Assembly: GCA_031286975.1 (NCBI GenBank)
Contig: JAITTM010000170.1
Span: 1-9,375 of the forward strand
Direction of reading: 5' to 3'
Source of the DNA: Coriobacteriales bacterium
GTDB lineage: Bacteria > Actinomycetota > Coriobacteriia > Coriobacteriales > UBA8131
DNA length: 9,375 bases
The first letter of the stretch is position 1. Every line of letters begins with the position of its first letter. Below, piece by piece: positions 5,274 to 9,375 of this stretch. A model generated the notes under the pieces. The model was given only the letters and a program-made list of their open reading frames with translations, searched no databases and was not told the origin of the DNA. A program made the translations under genes and the position numbers.

Positions 5274-7013
5274 TTAATCAAGGTCGCCATGGATGCTCTG
5301 GGCGGCAATGTAGCCGGTTGTAAAGCTCAAGAACAGCTCACCCAGCGAAGTAACACGGCCGTCTCCGTTTGAGCAGACGCCATTCAAGCCACCAGCAGCC
5401 ATAGATGCAACATAGAGACCGGGCATGACCTGACCCTTGGTGTCGAGTGCGCGGAACTTCTCATCGATCATCAGGCCACAGTGTGTGGCGAGCAGCTGCG
5501 AGCCAATGCGCATGCAGTAATACGGCGGCTTTGCCAGCGGAACCAGCCACTCCTTATGATAGTTGAACTCGGGATCCTCGCCCTTTGCACACATATCATT
5601 CCAGTTATCGACCGCTTTTTGCACCATGTCGGGGCTGAGTCCAACCTGCTCGGCAAGGCTTGCAAAATTGTCTGCCTGCTTGATCTCGTTGCGATCCATC
5701 GCACGTTGGACGCCGATTTTCCAGTCCTCGGGGTCGATGGCTTCTACCATCGAGCGAGGCGTATCCTCTGGTGACTCGGGTTTGCGGCAACCGCCTTCTT
5801 TCCATGCAATCGTGTTCTTCTCCCAGTCTGAATCAAAGAAGACGTAGGCGCAGGCCTGGGGCAGGCCGTTGAATATCTTGGCCTGAATCTCAAGAGCGGC
5901 CCAACCAGAATCGAAGTACGAGACGTAGGGGTAGCGATTGCCGGTGATGTCGATGCCCAGCCAAGGTTGGCGGGCAAGCTGCACATCTCCCTCGCGGATG
6001 CGGTGGAACCAGTTGCCGGTATCGGGCAGGCCGCCGTCAAAGGAGCAGAACGAATCCCAGCCGTTCATCTCGGCACCAGCGCCTATACCCATGCGGATAA
6101 GGGCACCGTCGTCACCGGGAAAGCCCGTGGTCGTCTTGGAGAGCTGAGCTGCGGAGGGACACCAACGCGCGAGCATGTCCGGGTTGCCCACAAACCCGCC
6201 GCTTGCGATGATGACGCCCTGCTCTCCTTTATAGAAGCTCTCAACCTCCGTGTTGACATTCTTGACCTTGATGCCCACGATGCGCTCGCCGTCTTTCACC
6301 AGACCGATGCACTCGGTTTCGAGACGGATGTCAGCGCCGTTCTCCACGGCCTTCTCGTAGGCAAAGTTGACGCCAAAGCACGCGCGCACGGCACCGTCGG
6401 GGCCGATGGCGACGTGACTTGAGGGATGCACCATCTTGATTGGCGCGCCCATGTCAACAAACCAGTCCATGGCCTCGGCACCCTTGGTGATGACCTGCCG
6501 TGTGGTTTTGAGGGCAAGGGCTCCAGGAGGATACGGGCAGTTTGAATAGGCCAGATCCACCAGGGCATCGACATCAAAAGGCATTCCGGCCGCGATGTGC
6601 GATTTGGTGCCGCCCTTGATGACCCAGGCACCTGCAGTCGAACTGATACCACCCCACATGGGGCTCTTCTCTACCGTAAGTACGCTCTTTCCTTTTTCTG
6701 CCAGATACAGGCTTGCGGCAAGTCCGGCGTTGCCGGTGCCGACAATCACCACGTCAGCTATGACATCCCAGGTCGCCGGTGGGTCGATTGGAGGGATGGG
6801 CTTGGCGTTCTCGCCCATACTCCCCTGGAGGTTGTCAACCGGCAGATCCGACTGAAACGTAGAAGATTTGGGTGCCGCGTCTTCGGCCAGTGCTGTGGCT
6901 GGTAGGACTCCCAGTGCTCCCACTCCCAGAGCGCCCGCCCCAAACGCCAGTGATCCTTTGAGGAAACCGCGCCGGTCGATGCTGCTCTGAGCGTGTTCCT
7001 TCTTATTTCCCAT
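5274..7013 (-). CDS. Tat-exported FAD-dependent reductase, fumarate reductase flavoprotein-like
   Basis: Predicted 579 residues. The N-terminus has a twin-arginine signal, DRRGFLK (13-19), a hydrophobic stretch (about 21-43) and an Ala-rich cleavage area near ALAEDA, so the protein is exported folded with its FAD. The FAD-binding motif is VIVGTGNAGLAA (89-100), with GGISSTAG (121-128), ASGG (270-273) and GDDGALIRMG (300-309). The C-terminal part has THCGLMID (510-517) and PGLYVASMAAGGLNG (531-545), as in fumarate, urocanate and related exported reductases. There is no FMN-binding domain. His511 fits the conserved His of soluble fumarate reductases, but the usual NRLGG stretch is replaced by NGDGRVTS (549-556), so fumarate is probably not the substrate. 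Start: ATG 7013 has AAAGGAG at good spacing and directly precedes the signal peptide; the open frame to 7190 crosses a terminator and is not used. The cytochrome downstream is the likely electron donor. The substrate is unknown. Confidence 0.9.
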   Translation of the reverse strand: MGNKKEHAQSSIDRRGFLKGSLAFGAGALGVGALGVLPATALAEDAAPKSSTFQSDLPVDNLQGSMGENAKPIPPIDPPATWDVIADVVIVGTGNAGLAASLYLAEKGKSVLTVEKSPMWGGISSTAGAWVIKGGTKSHIAAGMPFDVDALVDLAYSNCPYPPGALALKTTRQVITKGAEAMDWFVDMGAPIKMVHPSSHVAIGPDGAVRACFGVNFAYEKAVENGADIRLETECIGLVKDGERIVGIKVKNVNTEVESFYKGEQGVIIASGGFVGNPDMLARWCPSAAQLSKTTTGFPGDDGALIRMGIGAGAEMNGWDSFCSFDGGLPDTGNWFHRIREGDVQLARQPWLGIDITGNRYPYVSYFDSGWAALEIQAKIFNGLPQACAYVFFDSDWEKNTIAWKEGGCRKPESPEDTPRSMVEAIDPEDWKIGVQRAMDRNEIKQADNFASLAEQVGLSPDMVQKAVDNWNDMCAKGEDPEFNYHKEWLVPLAKPPYYCMRIGSQLLATHCGLMIDEKFRALDTKGQVMPGLYVASMAAGGLNGVCSNGDGRVTSLGELFLSFTTGYIAAQSIHGDLD

Positions 7014-7065
7014 ATGCTTCTCCTTTCTACGACAGGAAGCGCTCTTGGTATCTGCATCCTGCCTC

Positions 7066-7105
7066 GTTAAACAATGCAACCACAGTAGTACACCAGCGGG
7101 TGTAC
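7066..7105 (-). promoter_or_regulatory. Dyad operator and weak promoter ahead of the flavoprotein operon
   Basis: GTACACC and GGTGTAC form a perfect inverted repeat (7088-7105) around the 4-base spacer AGCG, 75 bases before the flavoprotein ATG. A weak -10 box, TTTAAC on the minus strand (7066-7071), lies 16 bases from the dyad, so the inner half-site would cover the -35 position. No good -35 box is present. That layout fits an activator-dependent promoter. The linked LuxR-type regulator is the obvious candidate to bind; this is inference. Confidence 0.45.
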
Positions 7106-7144
7106 AAGCGACCCACCAAACGAGGTATTCTGCCTGTTGCGCGC

Positions 7145-7181
7145 AAAAAGAGCCCCATACCTCGCAAAGGGGTACGGGGCT
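7145..7181 (-). terminator. Rho-independent terminator after glmM
   Basis: A 13-position stem pairs 7151-7163 (AGCCCCATACCTC) with 7169-7181 around the loop GCAAA; on the minus strand one pair is G-U and one is a mismatch. Five T's follow on the minus strand (7149-7145). It lies about 90 bases past the glmM stop, beyond the solitary repeat, and shields the flavoprotein operon from upstream transcription. Confidence 0.85.
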
Positions 7182-7211
7182 TTGGGGCACGTCAGCGCAA
7201 TGAATCCGCAG

Positions 7212-7246
7212 CTAGTGCCCTGTAACATCTAAAAATGTGCAGAGTG
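7212..7246 (+). repeat. Solitary copy of the 35-bp MITE terminal repeat
   Basis: Begins CTAGTGCCCTGTAACATC and matches 2712-2746 with three mismatches over 35 bases. No inverted partner is found between 7000 and 7500, so it is a single end rather than a complete element. It lies 26 bases past the glmM stop. With the element at 2712-2876 it brackets the regulator-cytochrome-flavoprotein module. Confidence 0.85.
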
Positions 7247-7272
7247 AAGAAAAAACGTCCTGCAAGGCGGCG

Positions 7273-8622
7273 CTATCCCAACTCCTGCTGCACGACCTGG
7301 GCGAGTTGGGTGGCCAGCTCCTGCGCCAGCTCCTCGTTTGCGGCCTCGACCATCACGCGCACCAAAGGCTCGGTGCCGGATGCGCGCACCAAGACGCGGC
7401 CGGAATCCTGCAGGCGTGCCTGGGCAGCATCTATCGCTTTGTGTAGCGTGTCCGACGTGGCAAGCCCGGTTTTATCCGCAACATTTATATTGATGAGCAC
7501 CTGCGGGTATTTGGTCATCACCTGAGCCGCTTCTGCGAGTGTCTTGCCGCTGCGCCGCAGAGCCGCCAGCAACTGCAGGGCGCTCACCAGGCCATCGCCC
7601 GTGCTGTTGTGGTCCAAGAAGATGGTATGGCCCGACTGCTCGCCGCCCAGGTTTAAGCCGCCAGCACGCAGGGCCGCCAACACGTTGCTGTCGCCCACCG
7701 CCGTCTGGATGACCTCGATGCCCAGCTGCTGCAGGGCAACGGTGAATCCCAGGTTGCACATGACGGTGGACACGACCGTGTTGTGCCTGAGCAGGCCCCG
7801 CTCCAGCAGGTCCTTGGCACAGATGGCCTCAATAAAGTCGCCGTCGATCTCGGCACCGCTGGCATCGAGCGCGAGCATGCGATCGGCGTCACCGTCGTGG
7901 GCGATGCCCATATCGGCACCGGTTGTCGCCACCAGTTTGCGGAGAGGTTCGAGCTGTGTGGAGCCGCAGCCCACGTTGATGTCGTTACCGTCAAAACTGG
8001 TATTGATGACGGTAACTGCGGCACCTAAGCGCCGCAACGCCTCCGGCGTCGTGGCGTGCGCGGCACCGTGACCGCAGTCCACCGCGACCTTGAGGCCCGC
8101 AAAATCGAGGCCCTGCGCCTGCACGGTGGCAACCGCATGGGCGATATAACGCTCGGCTGCGTCCTCGATGCGGCTTGCGCTGCCTATGGCAGCTCCGGTG
8201 AGGGGGGTACCTTCGTCCCTTGGTTCGCCAGCAACCGCTGCCTGCAAACGCTCCTCAAAGGTATTTTCCAGAGTAGAGGTCAGCTTGAAGCCCTCCGCGT
8301 CGAAGAACTTGATGCCGTTGTACTCGGGGGCGTTGTGTGAGGCGCTTATCACCACTCCCCCGCTGGCCTTGAACTCGCGCACCAGCAGGGCAACGGCGGG
8401 CGTAGGCACGATGTCCGCCAGCAACACGTCGCCACCGGCAGAGGTGATGCCCGCAACCAGCGCGGACTCCAGCATGACACCACTCTTGCGGGTGTCGCGA
8501 CCAATCACCAACAGGGGGCCCAGCAGCTCGACCGCGATGCGCCCAAGCTCAAAGGCCATCGTGCAGGTTAACTCCGTGTTGGCGACTCCGCGTACCCCGT
8601 CGGTGCCAAAATAACGTTTCAT
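7273..8622 (-). CDS. glmM: Phosphoglucosamine mutase
   Basis: GlmM converts glucosamine-6-phosphate to glucosamine-1-phosphate, the step after GlmS on the way to UDP-GlcNAc, in the cytoplasm. Counting from ATG 8622 the protein has 449 residues, the usual family length. It begins MKRYFGTDGVRG and has the phosphoserine loop ISASHN (92-97, Ser95 phosphorylated), the Mg-binding loop DGDADR (243-248), the sugar-specificity loop GEQSGH (327-332) and the phosphate-binding RASGTEPLVRVM (413-424). An in-frame ATG at 8631 has its purine run directly against the start codon. ATG 8622 has AAGGA eight bases upstream and gives the conserved N-terminus, so I prefer it. No clear promoter is visible upstream, so it probably depends on read-through from rplM-rpsI across the terminator at 8647-8674. 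In many Actinobacteria glmM and glmS belong to one cluster; here they are separated by 4.7 kb. Confidence 0.97.
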   Translation of the reverse strand: MKRYFGTDGVRGVANTELTCTMAFELGRIAVELLGPLLVIGRDTRKSGVMLESALVAGITSAGGDVLLADIVPTPAVALLVREFKASGGVVISASHNAPEYNGIKFFDAEGFKLTSTLENTFEERLQAAVAGEPRDEGTPLTGAAIGSASRIEDAAERYIAHAVATVQAQGLDFAGLKVAVDCGHGAAHATTPEALRRLGAAVTVINTSFDGNDINVGCGSTQLEPLRKLVATTGADMGIAHDGDADRMLALDASGAEIDGDFIEAICAKDLLERGLLRHNTVVSTVMCNLGFTVALQQLGIEVIQTAVGDSNVLAALRAGGLNLGGEQSGHTIFLDHNSTGDGLVSALQLLAALRRSGKTLAEAAQVMTKYPQVLININVADKTGLATSDTLHKAIDAAQARLQDSGRVLVRASGTEPLVRVMVEAANEELAQELATQLAQVVQQELG

Positions 8623-8639
8623 GGTGACCATCCTTCTTC

Positions 8640-8674
8640 AAAACAACAAAGCCCGCCAGAAGGGGCAGGCTTTG
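8640..8674 (-). terminator. Hairpin terminator or attenuator after rpsI
   Basis: CAAAGCCCGCC (8647-8657) pairs with GGCAGGCTTTG (8664-8674) around the loop AGAAGG. On the minus strand the single mismatch becomes a G-U pair, giving an 11-position stem, followed by TTGTTTTG, a fair U-rich tail. It lies between rpsI and glmM and would reduce, rather than abolish, glmM transcription from the ribosomal promoter. Confidence 0.75.
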
Positions 8675-8714
8675 TTTGTTCACTTGTTGTTGCAGGCTCC
8701 CGCCGCAAGCATGC

Positions 8715-9110
8715 TTAGCGCTTGCTGAACTGCGGACGCTTGCGAGCCTTCTTCAGACCATACTTCTTGCGCTCCACCATGCGAGGATCGCGGGTGAGAA
8801 AACCGGCCTTCTTGAGCTCGGCGCGATAGTCGCCGGCGGTGAGAAGAGCGCGGGCGATGCCGTGACGCAGCGCGCCCGCCTGTCCGGAGGTACCGCCGCC
8901 AGTGCCGATGGCGATAACGTCGAAGTGGTCGATGGTGTCAGTCACCTTGAAGGGGGTCAGCGCATAGTTGAGCAGCGCCTCGCGACCAAAGTACTCCTTG
9001 CCGTCGCGCCCATTGACGGTTACCTTACCGGTGCCGGGCTTGAGGCGAACGCGCACGATGGCGTTCTTCCTGCGCCCGGTACCGATGTAGATTGCATCGT
9101 TTTCTGCCAT
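8715..9110 (-). CDS. rpsI: 30S ribosomal protein S9
   Basis: S9 (uS9) binds 16S rRNA in the head of the small subunit, and its C-terminal tail reaches the P-site tRNA. The 131-residue protein has the family hallmarks: [16 protein letters not shown] near the N-terminus, [29 protein letters not shown] in the middle and the basic end [17 protein letters not shown], in which the terminal Ser-Lys-Arg is the conserved tail. Start: ATG 9110 is chosen because GGAGG lies seven bases upstream. A GTG at 9113, overlapping the rplM stop codon, is possible and would add one residue. The 2-base gap to rplM indicates a single transcript, the usual rplM-rpsI arrangement. Confidence 0.98.
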   Translation of the reverse strand: MAENDAIYIGTGRRKNAIVRVRLKPGTGKVTVNGRDGKEYFGREALLNYALTPFKVTDTIDHFDVIAIGTGGGTSGQAGALRHGIARALLTAGDYRAELKKAGFLTRDPRMVERKKYGLKKARKRPQFSKR

Positions 9111-9112
9111 CA

Positions 9113-9375
9113 CTAAGCCTCCAGCTCAATCGTGCGCGGGTTCTGCGCCTGATGGGGATGATCGGGGCCTGCGTAGACCTTGAGCTTCCTGCCCATGGCT
9201 CGACCGAGCGTGTTTTTGGGCAGCATGCCCTTGACCGCATGCTCGATCACACGCTCAGGATGCTTCTCGATTGCTTGCGCGAATGTCTCTTCTTTGAGCC
9301 CACCCGGAAATCCGGTGTGGCGATAGTACACTTTGTCGGTTGCCTTGGCGCCGGTCACCCTAATCTTCTCGGCAT
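9113..9375 (-). CDS. rplM: 50S ribosomal protein L13, 5' end cut by window edge
   Basis: L13 (uL13) is an early-assembling 23S rRNA-binding protein of the large subunit. The window holds the last 87 residues or so, from [10 protein letters not shown] to IELEA at the stop. Recognisable landmarks are [12 protein letters not shown], a [21 protein letters not shown] region and the end [17 protein letters not shown], all typical of L13. The family is about 140-150 residues, so roughly 60 N-terminal residues lie outside the window. An internal GTG at 9358 could be mistaken for a start; the frame stays open and conserved to the edge, so the gene is partial there. It is cotranscribed with rpsI. Confidence 0.97.
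   Translation of the reverse strand, partial: AEKIRVTGAKATDKVYYRHTGFPGGLKEETFAQAIEKHPERVIEHAVKGMLPKNTLGRAMGRKLKVYAGPDHPHQAQNPRTIELEA

Noticed and set aside
7014..7190. Longer N-terminus of the flavoprotein from an upstream start
   Set aside because: It would place a hairpin terminator and the dyad operator inside the gene and bury the Tat signal 70 residues in. ATG 7013 has a good ribosome site.
7544..8071. 175-codon plus-strand frame, and other long plus-strand frames such as 1577-2044, 3296-3712, 5967-6422 and 8676-9116
   Set aside because: All lie antisense to well-identified minus-strand genes (glmM, glmS, the regulator, the flavoprotein, rpsI), have odd composition and no motif, and are expected by chance in high-GC DNA.
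7273..8631. glmM start at ATG 8631
   Set aside because: The purine run abuts that ATG with no spacing. ATG 8622 has a properly spaced AAGGA and yields the conserved MKRYFGTDG start.

Overview
The window looks like a chromosomal piece from a high-GC anaerobic actinobacterium of the class Coriobacteriia, most likely an Eggerthella/Gordonibacter/Slackia-type gut organism. This rests on three things: the order rplM-rpsI-glmM ... glmS-acpS, which is typical of Actinobacteria; a LuxR-type regulator with about 12 membrane segments; and a Tat-exported fumarate-reductase-like flavoprotein paired with a membrane-anchored multiheme cytochrome c. Such reductase sets are multiplied in Eggerthellaceae. The taxonomic call is inference from gene content. 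All recognised genes lie on the minus strand, so transcription runs from high to low coordinates.

Region by region, in transcription order. 9375-8715: 3' part of rplM (L13, cut by the window edge) and complete rpsI (S9), 2 bases apart, followed by a hairpin terminator. 8622-7273: glmM (phosphoglucosamine mutase). 7272-7014: a solitary copy of a 35-bp repeat, a strong minus-strand terminator, then the leader of the next operon with an 18-bp dyad. 7013-4563: a two-gene respiratory operon, a Tat flavoprotein reductase and a NapC/NrfH-like cytochrome with four CXXCH sites plus one CX3CH, closed by a bidirectional terminator. 4360-2897: the membrane LuxR-type regulator, with a good sigma70-type promoter just upstream. 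2876-2712: a 165-bp MITE-like element with 35-bp terminal inverted repeats. 2711-2609: promoter and leader of glmS. 2608-1: glmS and acpS; acpS is cut by the window edge.

How the genes work together: glmS and glmM supply glucosamine-6-phosphate and glucosamine-1-phosphate for cell-wall UDP-GlcNAc. acpS activates acyl carrier protein. rplM and rpsI serve the ribosome. Between glmM and glmS sits an accessory module: regulator, quinol-oxidising cytochrome and exported flavoprotein. It most likely reduces an unknown external organic electron acceptor under control of the linked regulator. Copies of the same 35-bp repeat lie on both sides of the module, which suggests it is a mobile or exchangeable cassette inside a conserved housekeeping cluster. 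This is the most interesting point of the window. The substrate of the flavoprotein cannot be read from the sequence.
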